Assembly (NCBI RefSeq): GCF_018882245.1
Contig: NZ_JACVOV010000001.1
Span: 62,001 to 126,000 of the forward strand
Direction of reading: 5' to 3'
DNA from: Polynucleobacter sp. AP-Capit-er-40B-B4
GTDB taxonomy: Bacteria; Pseudomonadota; Gammaproteobacteria; Burkholderiales; Burkholderiaceae
DNA length: 64,000 nucleotides
A model generated the notes under the pieces. It made no database searches, was not told the DNA's origin, and was given only the letters and a program-made list of their open reading frames with translations. Position numbers and translations under genes: made by a program. Shown piece after piece: positions 43,006 through 52,606 of this stretch; within the stretch, counting starts at the first letter, position 1; the number at the start of each line of letters is the position of its first letter.

Positions 43006-44880
43006 TTAGCTGAAGAATTCTTTTGCCAACGCAATTTGTTCCGGCTTTACAAATGCAGGAGCATGACCCACGTTTGGAATCTCAATACTGCGCGCATAAG
43101 GATTTACTTTACACATTTGAGCAACCGTTGCGGCAGATAACAAATCAGAATTGCCGCCGCGAACGATCAACATTGGAATATGGATTTGCTTAAAGGCATG
43201 CCACATCGCCATTTCGCCAGCCTTAGCCATGATTGGATTCACTGAGGCAAAAGGTACCGAGATATCTGGGTCGTAATGCATGATCCATTTACCTTCCTTC
43301 TGAATCAACATAGGGCCGTTATAGATTTCCCACTCTTGCGGAGTGTGCTCACCAAAACTGGCGCAGATTTCATTCAAGCGAATAAGAGCATCTTCACGAT
43401 TGGCAAAAGAAAATGGTTGTCCTACGTAAGAACCTAAACGTTTGATTGCCTCAGGCTCAATTCGAGGACCTACATCATTAATCAACATACGACGTATTGG
43501 CGAGCTTGGCATTGATGCGTAAACCATTCCAATAAGACCGCCCATGGAGGTGCCAAACCATTCAATTTGTGAAACCCCGAGCTTTTTAACTAGCGTAACA
43601 ATGTCAGAAACGTACTGCGGCACGGCATAAAGCATTGGATTGCTAAGGCGATCTGAATCTCCCCTACCAACAATGTCTGGACAAACAACGCAATAGTCCT
43701 TACACATCGCCTGTGCAAGGGTCTTAAAGTCACTACCCCGTCTTGTGAGGCCATGCACACACATCAAAACTGGATTACCTGGATTGCCCCATACGTGATA
43801 GGCCATGCGGTGTTTTTCATCACCACTAGAGCAGTCAACATAAAACGTTTCGCCATCATGGAAAACATTGGAAGCTTGGGCCTCATTGTGAACTTCATGA
43901 CTGGCGTGATCATGCTCATGATCGTGATCCTCACCAATCACCTCAGGCTGCAAAGTCACATGATCAATACCATGCTTGTCTAGCAGCATCTCATTAATTT
44001 TGGCCATGATCTGAGGCCATTCTTGCATATTGGCAATTTCAATATGGCCAATCAATGCTGGAAAGCTAGGGGTCATCTCCCAGACATGAAGATCGTGCAC
44101 CGCAAGTACTCCTTGGACTCTTCTTAAATCAGTACCTACCTGTAAATAATCAATATGGAGCGGCACACCTTCCATGAGGAAGTGATAGGACTCATGAAGA
44201 ATAGAGATGGTTGACTTGAGAATCAGTAGCGATACCAAGATAGACAAAATGGCATCGATTGGCATCCAGCCTGTTAACTGGATAACTACGCCAGCAATCA
44301 GTGCGGCGATTGATCCCAGCAAATCACCCATGACATGAACTAAGGCTGCGCGAGTGTTCACGCTTTTTTTATCGCGCGATAACACCCAAGCAACCACGAT
44401 GTTCATCAATAAGCCAATGGCAGCAACAACGGTGACGGTAAGACCATCTACCTTATGCGGCTCATAGAAACGACTGATTGCCTCAACCATAATCCACACG
44501 ACTAAGGCCAGCATCACAATACTATTAACAAAAGCAGCTAAGGCCTCCGCCCTTCCAAAGCCAAATGAATGTTTAGGAGACGGTGGACGACGGGAAATAA
44601 TTTGCGCCAACAAAGCCAATCCGAGGGCTGCCGCATCGGTAACCATGTGACCCGCATCGGAAATCAACGCCAATGAATTGGCGAAGTATGCTGCCGCCCC
44701 TTCAACACCGGAAAAGCCTAAAGTAAGTACTAAGGCAATTAACAGTAAATTTTGATTGTAGACTTGCTTGCTATGGGTGTGTTTTGCATCACCCTTTTTA
44801 TGAGCATGCAGCGAGGGATCAACACCGGAATTCATCTTTGGCGTCGAGGGCTTTGAATGAGAGAAATGGAATCCCGACAT
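43006..44880 (-). CDS. Fusion: CDF-family metal efflux transporter + alpha/beta hydrolase, 624 aa
   Basis: Residues 1-310 are a cation diffusion facilitator: His-rich start (HFSHSK, KHTHSKQ), about six TM helices, metal-site motifs SDAGHMVTDAAALG and HVMGDLLGS, and a cytoplasmic C-terminal domain (VLAVHDLHVWEMTP). A His/Asp/Glu-rich linker (EDHDHEHDHASHEVHN) leads to an alpha/beta hydrolase (about 345-624) with the nucleophile Ser in GTSMGGL, the catalytic Asp/Glu region DLL and the final His in NVGHAP. The reading frame is open throughout with no interruption. The first part exports Zn/Cd-type ions; the hydrolase substrate is unknown. A joined product of two enzymes of separate function is unusual. 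Confidence 0.87.
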   Translation of the reverse strand: MSGFHFSHSKPSTPKMNSGVDPSLHAHKKGDAKHTHSKQVYNQNLLLIALVLTLGFSGVEGAAAYFANSLALISDAGHMVTDAAALGLALLAQIISRRPPSPKHSFGFGRAEALAAFVNSIVMLALVVWIMVEAISRFYEPHKVDGLTVTVVAAIGLLMNIVVAWVLSRDKKSVNTRAALVHVMGDLLGSIAALIAGVVIQLTGWMPIDAILSILVSLLILKSTISILHESYHFLMEGVPLHIDYLQVGTDLRRVQGVLAVHDLHVWEMTPSFPALIGHIEIANMQEWPQIMAKINEMLLDKHGIDHVTLQPEVIGEDHDHEHDHASHEVHNEAQASNVFHDGETFYVDCSSGDEKHRMAYHVWGNPGNPVLMCVHGLTRRGSDFKTLAQAMCKDYCVVCPDIVGRGDSDRLSNPMLYAVPQYVSDIVTLVKKLGVSQIEWFGTSMGGLIGMVYASMPSSPIRRMLINDVGPRIEPEAIKRLGSYVGQPFSFANREDALIRLNEICASFGEHTPQEWEIYNGPMLIQKEGKWIMHYDPDISVPFASVNPIMAKAGEMAMWHAFKQIHIPMLIVRGGNSDLLSAATVAQMCKVNPYARSIEIPNVGHAPAFVKPEQIALAKEFFS

Positions 44881-44916
44881 AGTGATTCCATTATTTCATT
44901 CATCTGGATAAATTGC

Positions 44917-45567
44917 TCAGAAACCCGTTGTATCAACAGGGGCACCTGTCTTTGCAATCACTTCTTCTTTAGTTACGCCAGGAGCAAGTTCAGTCAACTT
45001 TAAGCCCTTAGGAGTAATGTCAAGGACACATAGATCTGTAATGATCTGACTAATAACGCCCACGCCCGTTAAAGGCAATGTGCACTTAGGCAAAATTTTA
45101 AGCTCTTCTGTGCCATCTTTTTTCTTGGCAACGTGCTCCATCAATACAACAACATGCTTTACTCCGGCCACCAAGTCCATCGCGCCACCCATACCTTTGA
45201 CCATTTTTCCTGGGATCATCCAGTTGGCCAAGTCGCCGTGTTCACTTACTTGCATTGCACCCAAAATCGCAATATTGATTTTGCCGCCACGAATCATGCC
45301 AAAAGAATCGGCAGAAGAAAAAATGGATGAACCGGGCAAAGTAGTAATAGTTTGCTTGCCTGCATTGATTAGGTCTGCGTCAATCGTTTCTTCGGTTGGA
45401 AATGGGCCAATACCCAATAAGCCATTTTCAGACTGGAGCCATACTTCCATATCCTTTGGTACATGGTTCGCAACCAATGTAGGCATACCAATACCTAAGT
45501 TCACGTAGTAACCGTCTTTTAATTCTTTAGCAGCACGTGCTGCCATCTCATCTCTTGTCCAAGGCAT
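44917..45567 (-). CDS. scoB: 3-oxoacid CoA-transferase subunit B
   Basis: The beta subunit of the heterodimeric CoA-transferase that activates acetoacetate with succinyl-CoA or acetyl-CoA. The catalytic glutamate motif SENGLLG is at about 49-55 and the GIGMPTL motif precedes it. 216 residues, normal length. AGGAAG lies 6 bp before the ATG. The gene follows scoA after 42 bp and shares its orientation, so they form one operon. Could equally be called AtoA or subunit B of a beta-ketoadipate CoA-transferase; the sequence does not fix the acyl substrate. Confidence 0.93.
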   Translation of the reverse strand: MPWTRDEMAARAAKELKDGYYVNLGIGMPTLVANHVPKDMEVWLQSENGLLGIGPFPTEETIDADLINAGKQTITTLPGSSIFSSADSFGMIRGGKINIAILGAMQVSEHGDLANWMIPGKMVKGMGGAMDLVAGVKHVVVLMEHVAKKKDGTEELKILPKCTLPLTGVGVISQIITDLCVLDITPKGLKLTELAPGVTKEEVIAKTGAPVDTTGF

Positions 45568-45609
45568 TTCGATCTTCCTAAATATTCTGTTCTATTGCTA
45601 TTCGTGAAA

Positions 45610-46311
45610 TTACGCTTTTGCAGTCATCGTGCGCTGCTCAATACGCTTCTCAGGTGTTTTATGGAGCACCAAGCGGTGCACATAGATGCCAGGCGTGTGG
45701 ATTTCATCTGGATGTAAATGACCGTTCTCAACGATCTCCTCTACTTCAGCTACGGTAATCTTGCCAGCCATTGCCACAACTGGATTGAAGTTACGTGCTG
45801 TATAGCGATAGACCAAGTTACCTGACTTATCCGCTTTCCAAGCTTTCACCAAAGAGATATCAGAAACAATTGAGCGCTCCATGATGTATCTCTCACCATC
45901 AAATTCTTTTTCTTCTTTACCTTCAGCAACTAAAGTGCCAACACCAGTCTTGGTATAGAAAGCAGGAATACCACAACCACCTGCGCGTAATTTTTCAGCT
46001 AAGGTTCCTTGTGGCGTAAATTCCAACTCCAACTCACCTGCCAAATACTGACGCTCAAATTCTTTGTTTTCGCCCACGTATGAAGCAACCATCTTTTTGA
46101 CTTGGCGTGAGTTCAGCAACAAACCTAATCCGAAACCATCAACGCCAGCATTATTTGCAATAGCAGTTAAGTTTTGAACACCCAAATCCTTCACAGCCTG
46201 GATCAAAGCTTCAGGAATGCCACACAGACCAAAGCCACCAACAGCTAATTTTTGTCCGTCTTTTAAGATGTCCCGCAAGGCATCAACTGCCGATGGGTAA
46301 GTTTTATTCAT
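45610..46311 (-). CDS. scoA: 3-oxoacid CoA-transferase subunit A
   Basis: The alpha subunit with the typical [13 protein letters not shown] signature (about 25-37), 233 residues when started at the ATG at 46311 ([12 protein letters not shown]). A longer frame from 46392 would add 27 residues that are not family-like; AGGAC precedes 46311. Partner of the beta subunit just downstream. The C-terminal part ([18 protein letters not shown]) is standard. The genes are divergent from the ETF-QO gene, and the 158-bp gap between holds a hairpin in front of that gene. Confidence 0.93.
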   Translation of the reverse strand: MNKTYPSAVDALRDILKDGQKLAVGGFGLCGIPEALIQAVKDLGVQNLTAIANNAGVDGFGLGLLLNSRQVKKMVASYVGENKEFERQYLAGELELEFTPQGTLAEKLRAGGCGIPAFYTKTGVGTLVAEGKEEKEFDGERYIMERSIVSDISLVKAWKADKSGNLVYRYTARNFNPVVAMAGKITVAEVEEIVENGHLHPDEIHTPGIYVHRLVLHKTPEKRIEQRTMTAKA

Positions 46312-46402
46312 AACTTTTGTCCTAATATTGCCAAAATGGGTAAAAAAGCAATCATAACGCTTCAAGCCCATTGATTCAGGTGGTCTTGGCACTAATTCGG
46401 TT

Positions 46403-46447
46403 TTTGACAGTTGGAACTAAACTATTAGGGCTGAAAAGCCCTATTTT
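46403..46447 (+). promoter_or_regulatory. TTGACA box and terminator-like hairpin before ETF-QO
   Basis: TTGACA at 46403-46408, then a perfect 7-bp stem (TAGGGCT 46425-46431, loop GAAA, AGCCCTA 46436-46442) followed by five T on the plus strand, 23 bp before the ETF-QO start. The combination of a stem, a GAAA loop and a T run looks like an intrinsic terminator inside a leader, i.e. an attenuator, or a remnant of a terminator. No convincing -10 box is seen. Confidence 0.45.
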
Positions 46448-46469
46448 TGAGAAATTTCGGAGAAATTGA

Positions 46470-48140
46470 ATGAATGCTGCTGAACTGGTAGAGCAATTTG
46501 GTCCCAGAGACTCCATGGACTATGACTTAGTCATCGTTGGAGGCGGGCCCGCTGGCCTATCAGCAGCCATTAAAGCAAAGCAGCTGGCTAACGCCTTTGG
46601 CAAAGAGATCAGTGTTTGCATTCTAGAAAAGGGCTCCGAAATCGGCGCTCACATACTTTCTGGCGCAGTGATGGATCCAAAGGCACTTACTGAGTTATTT
46701 CCGGATTGGAAAGAATTAGGTGCACCACTTGAAACAGAAGTTACTCAAGATCAGTTTTTATTCTTGACCGGCGATAACTCCTATCAAGTTCCCAATTGGA
46801 TGTTGCCACACTGCTTTAAGAATGAAGGTAACTACATTGTCAGCCTTGCAAATGTGACACGTTGGCTCGGGCAACAAGCAGAAAATCTTGGTGTTGAAAT
46901 TTTTCCCGGTTTTCCTGCAGCAGAAATTCTCTATAACGATCAAGGCGCAGTTTGTGGAGTGATTACTGGTTCAATGGGTTTGGATAAAGAAGGCAACCCT
47001 ACCGATCAATTTCAACTCGGCATGGAATTGCGTGGCAAGTACACCCTCTTTGCTGAAGGTTCACGCGGTCATCTCGGCAAACAGCTCATCTCTAAATTTG
47101 CATTAGATAAAGATGCCGACCCACAAAGCTATGGCATTGGTATTAAGGAGCTCTGGGAAGTGGAGCCCTCCAAAAGCAAGCCTGGGCTGGTTGTCCACAC
47201 AGCAGGCTGGCCATTGGAGAGCGATACCTATGGCGGCTCATTCCTCTATCACCTAGGCGATAACAAGGTTGCGGTTGGCTTGGTTGTTGGCCTCTCATAC
47301 AAGAACCCTTACCTATCTCCTTTTGAAGAATTCCAGCGCTATAAATTGCATCCAAAGATTCGCGAGACTTTTGAAGGTGGTAAGCGTATTGCTTATGGTG
47401 CCCGTGCATTAACTGCAGGCGGCTTAAACAGCCTGCCAAAAACCGTGTTCCCTGGTGGCGCACTCATTGGTTGCGATGCCGGCTATTTAAATGCATCGCG
47501 CATTAAAGGCAGTCATGCCGCAATTAAGACGGGCATGCTTGCTGCTGAAGCAGCTGTCGCAGCGATTAATGAAAATCGTTCTGAAGATGTTTTATCTGCT
47601 TACCCAACTGCATTCCAAAATAGTTGGTTACATACAGAACTCAATCAAGCGCGTAACTTCAAGCCATGGATGTCAAAAGGTCTCTATCTCGGTACCCTAA
47701 TGGTGGGTTTAGAGCAAAAGTTGTTGGGCGGTAATATGCCTTGGACTGTCCATCTAAAACATGCTGACCACGAATGCCTAGAGCCCGCTGCTCAACACAA
47801 GCCAATTGATTATCCGAAGCCAGATGGGAAGATTACGTTTGATCGCCTCTCATCCGTATTTATTTCCAATACGAATCATGCCGAGAATCAACCCATTCAC
47901 TTAACTTTGAAGAATGATTCCGTGCCTGTAGATATCAATCTCAAAACCTACGCAGGCCCTGAGCAACGTTACTGCCCTGCTGGCGTATATGAGTACGTAG
48001 AAACTGACGGCAAGCCACGTTTGCAAATTAATTCGCAAAACTGCGTACATTGCAAGACTTGCGACATCAAAGACCCAACTCAAAACATCGTTTGGGTTAC
48101 GCCAGAAGGTGGTGGCGGCCCGAACTACGCATCAATGTAA
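46470..48140 (+). CDS. Electron transfer flavoprotein-ubiquinone oxidoreductase
   Basis: Passes electrons from reduced ETF, fed by acyl-CoA dehydrogenases such as the GcdH encoded further on, to ubiquinone at the membrane. FAD-binding GGGPAGLSAA (24-33) with the later EKGSEIGAHILSGAVMD segment; ubiquinone-binding region in the middle; C-terminal 4Fe-4S domain with RYCPAGVYEY and NCVHCKTCDIKDP (all four cysteines present). 556 residues, normal length. GGAG precedes the ATG by 8 bp. A clear terminator follows. Confidence 0.97.
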   Translation: MNAAELVEQFGPRDSMDYDLVIVGGGPAGLSAAIKAKQLANAFGKEISVCILEKGSEIGAHILSGAVMDPKALTELFPDWKELGAPLETEVTQDQFLFLTGDNSYQVPNWMLPHCFKNEGNYIVSLANVTRWLGQQAENLGVEIFPGFPAAEILYNDQGAVCGVITGSMGLDKEGNPTDQFQLGMELRGKYTLFAEGSRGHLGKQLISKFALDKDADPQSYGIGIKELWEVEPSKSKPGLVVHTAGWPLESDTYGGSFLYHLGDNKVAVGLVVGLSYKNPYLSPFEEFQRYKLHPKIRETFEGGKRIAYGARALTAGGLNSLPKTVFPGGALIGCDAGYLNASRIKGSHAAIKTGMLAAEAAVAAINENRSEDVLSAYPTAFQNSWLHTELNQARNFKPWMSKGLYLGTLMVGLEQKLLGGNMPWTVHLKHADHECLEPAAQHKPIDYPKPDGKITFDRLSSVFISNTNHAENQPIHLTLKNDSVPVDINLKTYAGPEQRYCPAGVYEYVETDGKPRLQINSQNCVHCKTCDIKDPTQNIVWVTPEGGGGPNYASM

Positions 48141-48147
48141 TAAAAGC

Positions 48148-48173
48148 AACCCCGGTTATATGCCGGGGTTTTT
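48148..48173 (+). terminator. Rho-independent terminator after ETF-QO
   Basis: AACCCCGG (48148-48155), loop TTATATG, CCGGGGTT (48163-48170), then T residues to 48173. An 8-bp stem with a T run, 8 bp after the stop codon. Confidence 0.88.
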
Positions 48174-48214
48174 CATTCAAAACAAGAATCAATAAATAGC
48201 GTTATATTTAAACC

Positions 48215-48601
48215 ATGATGATCCTACACACCATGCTTCGCGTTGGCGATTTAAATCGCTCGATTGATTTCTACACCAAAGTATTGGGCATGAATTTACT
48301 GCGTACCACTGAGCGCCCCGAGCAAAAGTACTCACTTGCTTTTGTGGGATACGGCAAAGGTAATGGCGATGGACAAGCTGAGATTGAGCTGACCTATAAC
48401 CATGGAGTTTCTAACTACGAAATGGGAACAGCATATGGTCATATAGCCATTGGTGTTCCTGATGCATATGCTGCATGCGCCAAGATTAAGGCGGCTGGTG
48501 GCAATGTCACTCGTGAAGCTGGGCCCGTAGCTGGCGGCGACACCATCATTGCGTTTGTTACCGATCCTGATGGCTACAAAATAGAGCTTATTCAGCGCTA
48601 A
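48215..48601 (+). CDS. gloA: Lactoylglutathione lyase (glyoxalase I)
   Basis: Isomerises the hemithioacetal of methylglyoxal and glutathione. Begins [19 protein letters not shown], almost the E. coli start; metal ligands H5, the Glu of EIELTYN, H of YGHIAIGV and the last Glu of YKIELIQ are all present, as for the Ni-dependent class. 128 residues. Lies 40 bp after the ETF-QO terminator and just before the FemAB-like gene (2 bp gap). Confidence 0.96.
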   Translation: MMILHTMLRVGDLNRSIDFYTKVLGMNLLRTTERPEQKYSLAFVGYGKGNGDGQAEIELTYNHGVSNYEMGTAYGHIAIGVPDAYAACAKIKAAGGNVTREAGPVAGGDTIIAFVTDPDGYKIELIQR

Positions 48602-48603
48602 TC

Positions 48604-49776
48604 GTGGCCCAGCCCGATTCATATCAATTAGAAATACTTGATCGCTTAAGCGATATCCCTTGCCAGGACTGGAATGCTCTGCTTCCTGCTGATGCAGGAC
48701 CCTTTCTGCGTCATGAATTTCTCAGTGGCCTAGAAGAGACGGGTTGCGTCGGAGGTGATACTGGTTGGCAAGTTGCGCACCTACTCCTAAAAGATCATGG
48801 CCAGCTGATAGGTGCAATGCCCCTGTATTTAAAGCAACATTCGTATGGCGAATTTGTATTTGATTGGTCATGGGCTCAGGCTTATGAGCAACAAGGCATG
48901 CAGTACTTCCCGAAAGCGCTCTGCGCCATCCCCTTCATGCCAGTTCAAGGCTCAAGAATTCTTAGTGCCAGTCATATTGATGCCGATATGGTTAGGCAGT
49001 ATCTAATTGAAGGCTTAAAAACTATAGTTGTTCAAAACAATCTGTCTTCAGCGCACGTTTTATTCTCTTACGCCTCAGAATCTAAAAGCCTTCAAGAGCA
49101 AGGCTTCATGCTGCGTGACTCCGTGCAGTTTCATTGGCATAACCAAGGCTTTGAGAACTTTGAACAATTTTTAGCAGCCCTCACAATGAAGCGTCGCAAA
49201 AATATTCGGCGTGAACGCGAGCAAGTGGCAAAAGAATCTATTAGCTTTAGGCATGTGCCAGGAATATTTTCAAGCGATGATGATTGGGAATTTTTCTATC
49301 GTTGCTATGAAAATACATACTTAGAGCATCGCTCCAATCCATATCTCAATGAGGCATTCTTCAAGCTATGGGCTAAGCGAATGCCTGAGAATCTTCATTT
49401 AATCATTGCTGAACGTGCAGGCAATCCTATTGCTGCATCATTACTAGTGATAGACCCTAAAACCTCCAAGGCTTATGGCAGGTATTGGGGTGCGATCGAG
49501 CACATTCCCTGCTTGCACTTTGAAACTGCCTATTACCAAGCTATTGAATACTGCATTTCCAACAAGATACAGACCTTTGAAGGTGGCGCACAAGGTGAAC
49601 ACAAGATGGCGCGCGGCTTCTTACCCACCACGATTCAATCAGCCCATTTCATTGCCGATCCACGTTTTGCCAAAGCAGTGCAACACTTCTTAGATCGTGA
49701 GCATCAAGGGATTGGGGCTTATGTCGATGAGCTTGCCGAGCACAGTCCTTTGAAATCGTCTAAAGTACAGCCATGA
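48604..49776 (+). CDS. FemAB-like (DUF482) acyltransferase, 390 aa
   Basis: A GNAT/FemAB-like fold, usually described as peptidoglycan biosynthesis/recognition, with uncertain substrate. The conserved KRRKNIRRERE motif is at about 196-206, and the typical FEGGAQGEHKMARGF block at about 323-337. The start is GTG, 2 bp after the gloA stop, so translation is probably coupled to it. The stop overlaps the start of the DUF1289 gene by 4 bp. No signal peptide. Together gloA, this gene and the DUF1289 gene form a small operon. Confidence 0.85.
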   Translation: MAQPDSYQLEILDRLSDIPCQDWNALLPADAGPFLRHEFLSGLEETGCVGGDTGWQVAHLLLKDHGQLIGAMPLYLKQHSYGEFVFDWSWAQAYEQQGMQYFPKALCAIPFMPVQGSRILSASHIDADMVRQYLIEGLKTIVVQNNLSSAHVLFSYASESKSLQEQGFMLRDSVQFHWHNQGFENFEQFLAALTMKRRKNIRREREQVAKESISFRHVPGIFSSDDDWEFFYRCYENTYLEHRSNPYLNEAFFKLWAKRMPENLHLIIAERAGNPIAASLLVIDPKTSKAYGRYWGAIEHIPCLHFETAYYQAIEYCISNKIQTFEGGAQGEHKMARGFLPTTIQSAHFIADPRFAKAVQHFLDREHQGIGAYVDELAEHSPLKSSKVQP

Positions 49777-50042
49777 ATTCTGGAAGCAACGACACCAAAT
49801 TAGCCTCGCAAGATGGCTCTCACTCCCTATCGACTGGGGACAATGAGTCCGACTCCCCTTGTATTGGTGTATGCACCACTCTTTACGATGAAATCTGCCA
49901 AGGATGCGGTCGCACTCTCGGAGAAGTCAGTAATTGGGTTTTCTTTTCTCAAGAAGAAAAGGATTCAGTGTGGAAGCGCATTCGCGAAGAAGGTACTGCA
50001 ACCCGCTTTCAACGACAAGCCAAAGAAAATAAGCCCGCGTAG
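49773..50042 (+). CDS. DUF1289 family protein, 89 aa
   Basis: A short protein with the cysteine pattern SPCIGVCTTLYDEICQGCGRT (four or five cysteines, C-x3-C and C-x2-C), probably a metal- or Fe-S-binding domain. Overlaps the preceding gene by 4 bp. The N-terminal 25 residues are polar and variable. Role unknown. Confidence 0.9.
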   Translation: MNSGSNDTKLASQDGSHSLSTGDNESDSPCIGVCTTLYDEICQGCGRTLGEVSNWVFFSQEEKDSVWKRIREEGTATRFQRQAKENKPA

Positions 50043-50080
50043 GGGCCTATTTTTACAACAGGTTTACTGCTGAACTTAAA

Positions 50081-51688
50081 TTAGCCAGCCAATGCTTGGC
50101 TACGCAAATACTCTTCGTAAGTTCCGGAGTAATCCACTACAGTGCCATCCATCTTCACTTCTAAGATGCGATTAGCCAAAGCAGATACAAACTCACGGTC
50201 GTGAGAAACAAATATCAAAGTACCGTCAAATTTCTCAAGTGCAATTTGTAAGCTCTCAATGGATTCCATATCCATATGGTTCGTAGGTTCATCCATTGCT
50301 AGCACGTTATATTTTTGGAGCATCAGTTTGCCCCAAATCATTCTGCCCTTTTCACCACCAGAGAGCACCTTAACGGACTTGCCAATGTCGTCACCAGAAA
50401 ACAAGAGGCGACCTAATGTGCCACGAATCACTTGGTCATCGTCACCAGTGTTACGCCACCAATTCATCCAATCCATGAGTAATTCGTCTTTTGCGAACAT
50501 CTCAGTATTATCTTGAGGCATCACACCAACGTTAGCGTTCTCAGCCCATTTCACATCACCGCTATCAGCAGCAATACCTTCAAAGCGCTTGCTTAGAATA
50601 GTCTTGAGTAGTGTCGTCTTACCAGCGCCGTTTTGTCCGATGATGGCAATCTTCTCGCCAGCACGAACACCTAATTTGAAATTCTTGAAGATAACGCGGT
50701 CATAAGCCTTAGTCAGTGCATTGCACTCTACCGCCATATTGTGTAATTTTTTCTCAGTATCAAAACGTATGAATGGGTTTTGACGTGATGAAGGCTTTAC
50801 TTCAACAATCTCAATTTTCTCCAACTGTCTCTGACGTGAAGTCGCTTGACGTGCCTTAGAAGCATTTGCAGAGAAGCGCGCCACGAAAGCTGCCAATTCA
50901 GCGATTTTTTCTTTGGCTTTAACGTTATTGCTCAGTTGTTGTGTACGTGCCTGTACTGATGCCAGCATGTAGGAATCGTAATTGCCTGGATAAACCTTCA
51001 AGGTTCCATAGTCCATGTCGGCCATGTGCGTACAGACCTCATTAAGGAAGTGGCGATCATGGGAAATGATGACGATGGTGCTCTTAATTTGATTAAGGAT
51101 GTCTTCAAGCCAATGAATGGAGTGAATATCCAAGTTATTGGTTGGCTCATCAAGCAAGAGAACGTCTGGATCAGAGAACAATGCTTGCGCTAGCAATACA
51201 CGCAATTTCCAACCTGGCGCAACATTGCTCATTGGGCCGTTGTGTTGCTCAATAGGAATGCCGATACCCAGTAACAACTCGCCTGCTTTTGCTTCAGCGG
51301 TATAGCCGCCGTATTCGGCGTACTTACCTTCAAGCTCAGCAGCCTTCATGTAATCTTCATCAGTAGCATCTGGGTTAGCGTAGATCGCGTCGCGTTCTGC
51401 TGCGGCTTTCCACATCTCTTCGTGACCCATCATCACTACGTCGAGTACACGCACATCCTCATAAGCAAATTGATCTTGACGCAATTTACCCAAACGAATG
51501 CCAGGATCCAAACTCACATTACCGCTGGTTGGCTCAAGCTCGCCACCCAAGATTTTCATGAAGGTCGATTTACCGCAACCGTTGGCACCAATGAGGCCGT
51601 AACGATTACCGCCGCCAAACTTCACGGAAATGTTTTCAAACAGAGGCTTTGCCCCAAACTGCATGGTGATATTAGATGCTGACAGCAC
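50081..51688 (-). CDS. ABC-F ATPase, YbiT type
   Basis: A soluble translation-associated ATPase with two ABC domains. First Walker [10 protein letters not shown] (about 34-42), second GQNGAGKTT (about 352-360); signature loops [15 protein letters not shown] and [14 protein letters not shown]; Walker [15 protein letters not shown] and [14 protein letters not shown]. 535 residues is normal for this class. It has the linker between the domains but no membrane part. Of the ABC-F groups the sequence looks most like YbiT. Separated by 104 bp from the upstream transporter gene, with a hairpin in between. Confidence 0.94.
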   Translation of the reverse strand: MLSASNITMQFGAKPLFENISVKFGGGNRYGLIGANGCGKSTFMKILGGELEPTSGNVSLDPGIRLGKLRQDQFAYEDVRVLDVVMMGHEEMWKAAAERDAIYANPDATDEDYMKAAELEGKYAEYGGYTAEAKAGELLLGIGIPIEQHNGPMSNVAPGWKLRVLLAQALFSDPDVLLLDEPTNNLDIHSIHWLEDILNQIKSTIVIISHDRHFLNEVCTHMADMDYGTLKVYPGNYDSYMLASVQARTQQLSNNVKAKEKIAELAAFVARFSANASKARQATSRQRQLEKIEIVEVKPSSRQNPFIRFDTEKKLHNMAVECNALTKAYDRVIFKNFKLGVRAGEKIAIIGQNGAGKTTLLKTILSKRFEGIAADSGDVKWAENANVGVMPQDNTEMFAKDELLMDWMNWWRNTGDDDQVIRGTLGRLLFSGDDIGKSVKVLSGGEKGRMIWGKLMLQKYNVLAMDEPTNHMDMESIESLQIALEKFDGTLIFVSHDREFVSALANRILEVKMDGTVVDYSGTYEEYLRSQALAG

Positions 51689-51739
51689 GGATGTTTTCTA
51701 GCTTTCTGAAATTCAATAGTTACCCCGGAGGGGCAAAGA

Positions 51740-51754
51740 CCGTTATTTTAACGG
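51740..51754 (-). terminator. Weak hairpin between queuosine transporter and ABC-F genes
   Basis: CCGTTA (51740-51745), loop of 3, TAACGG (51749-51754). On the minus strand the hairpin is followed by TCTTT. Too few T for a firm call. Confidence 0.35.
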
Positions 51755-51791
51755 CTTAGACGTCTTTGTTGGCAGGAAGCCGTGGTCTTGC

Positions 51792-52502
51792 TTAGACTTT
51801 GACCCTAAATGGGGTGAAATTCGTATGAATATCGTAGAAATCCTCGTTTTCTTTACGTTTGAGGTAGTTCACGACCAAGTAAGTCAATGGGGTTGCCAAG
51901 ACCTCCCAGGATGTCTTGAGAACGTACTGCGCCAAGGCCACCTGAATGATTTCATGGGTTGGCCAAATGCCATAAAACGCCAACATATAGAAAAAGGAAG
52001 AATCGACCATCTCACCCACTGCGGTAGAGCCAATTGTGCGCATCCATAGAGCGCGGCCCTGGGTCCAGATCTTCATCTTCGCTAATACATAACTATTGAC
52101 CAGGCTTCCGCACCAGAAAGAAAACATGGAAGCCAAAGCAATACGCCAAGAGTTTCCAAATACTGTTTCCAATCCGTGCTGATAATTAGCCATGTAATCA
52201 CCAGGAGCGACCGGCAAAGCAATGACTATTTGCGCCATGATTGCGGCAAATGCAAGAGCGGCAAAGCCTGCCCAAACCGCTCTACGATCGTAAGCGTACC
52301 CATAGACTTCCGTGAGGATGTCGCCAAAGAAATAAGCGATGGGGAAAAATAGAATTCCCCCACCAAATGGCACGCTACCAAAATACGGAAGATCAATGAC
52401 GGCTGCCTTACCAGCACCAATGAAGTTCGAGCACAATAAAACCACCACAAAGGCAGTCAGAATGAGGTCGTAATAACGATGGTGGCGTCTAGGTGAGTCC
52501 AT
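51792..52502 (-). CDS. yhhQ: Queuosine precursor transporter (YhhQ family)
   Basis: An inner-membrane importer of queuine/preQ-type precursors in the VUT (DUF165) family. Six or so transmembrane helices with the conserved FFGDILTEVYGYAYDRRAVW segment (about 60-80) and STAVGEMVDSSFF (about 160). The ATG at 52502 gives MDSPRRHHRYYDL, the normal family start, 236 aa; a longer frame reaching 52607 would add unrelated residues and run into the divergent gcdH gene. I saw no clear preQ1 riboswitch. It is divergent from gcdH with about 104 bp between. Confidence 0.93.
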   Translation of the reverse strand: MDSPRRHHRYYDLILTAFVVVLLCSNFIGAGKAAVIDLPYFGSVPFGGGILFFPIAYFFGDILTEVYGYAYDRRAVWAGFAALAFAAIMAQIVIALPVAPGDYMANYQHGLETVFGNSWRIALASMFSFWCGSLVNSYVLAKMKIWTQGRALWMRTIGSTAVGEMVDSSFFYMLAFYGIWPTHEIIQVALAQYVLKTSWEVLATPLTYLVVNYLKRKENEDFYDIHTNFTPFRVKV

Positions 52503-52606
52503 AAGTCCAGAAAAATGGATAATAGAAATAGAATATCTGCATTCCTGAAAATTCGCAGGACGCAGGCCAAAAGTAACAACAACACCGCATAGAGGATGAC
52601 AAGGCA

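Noticed and set aside
51792-52606. preQ1 riboswitch upstream of the queuosine transporter
   Set aside because: I could not find the expected C-rich stem and A-rich tail in the divergent gap.
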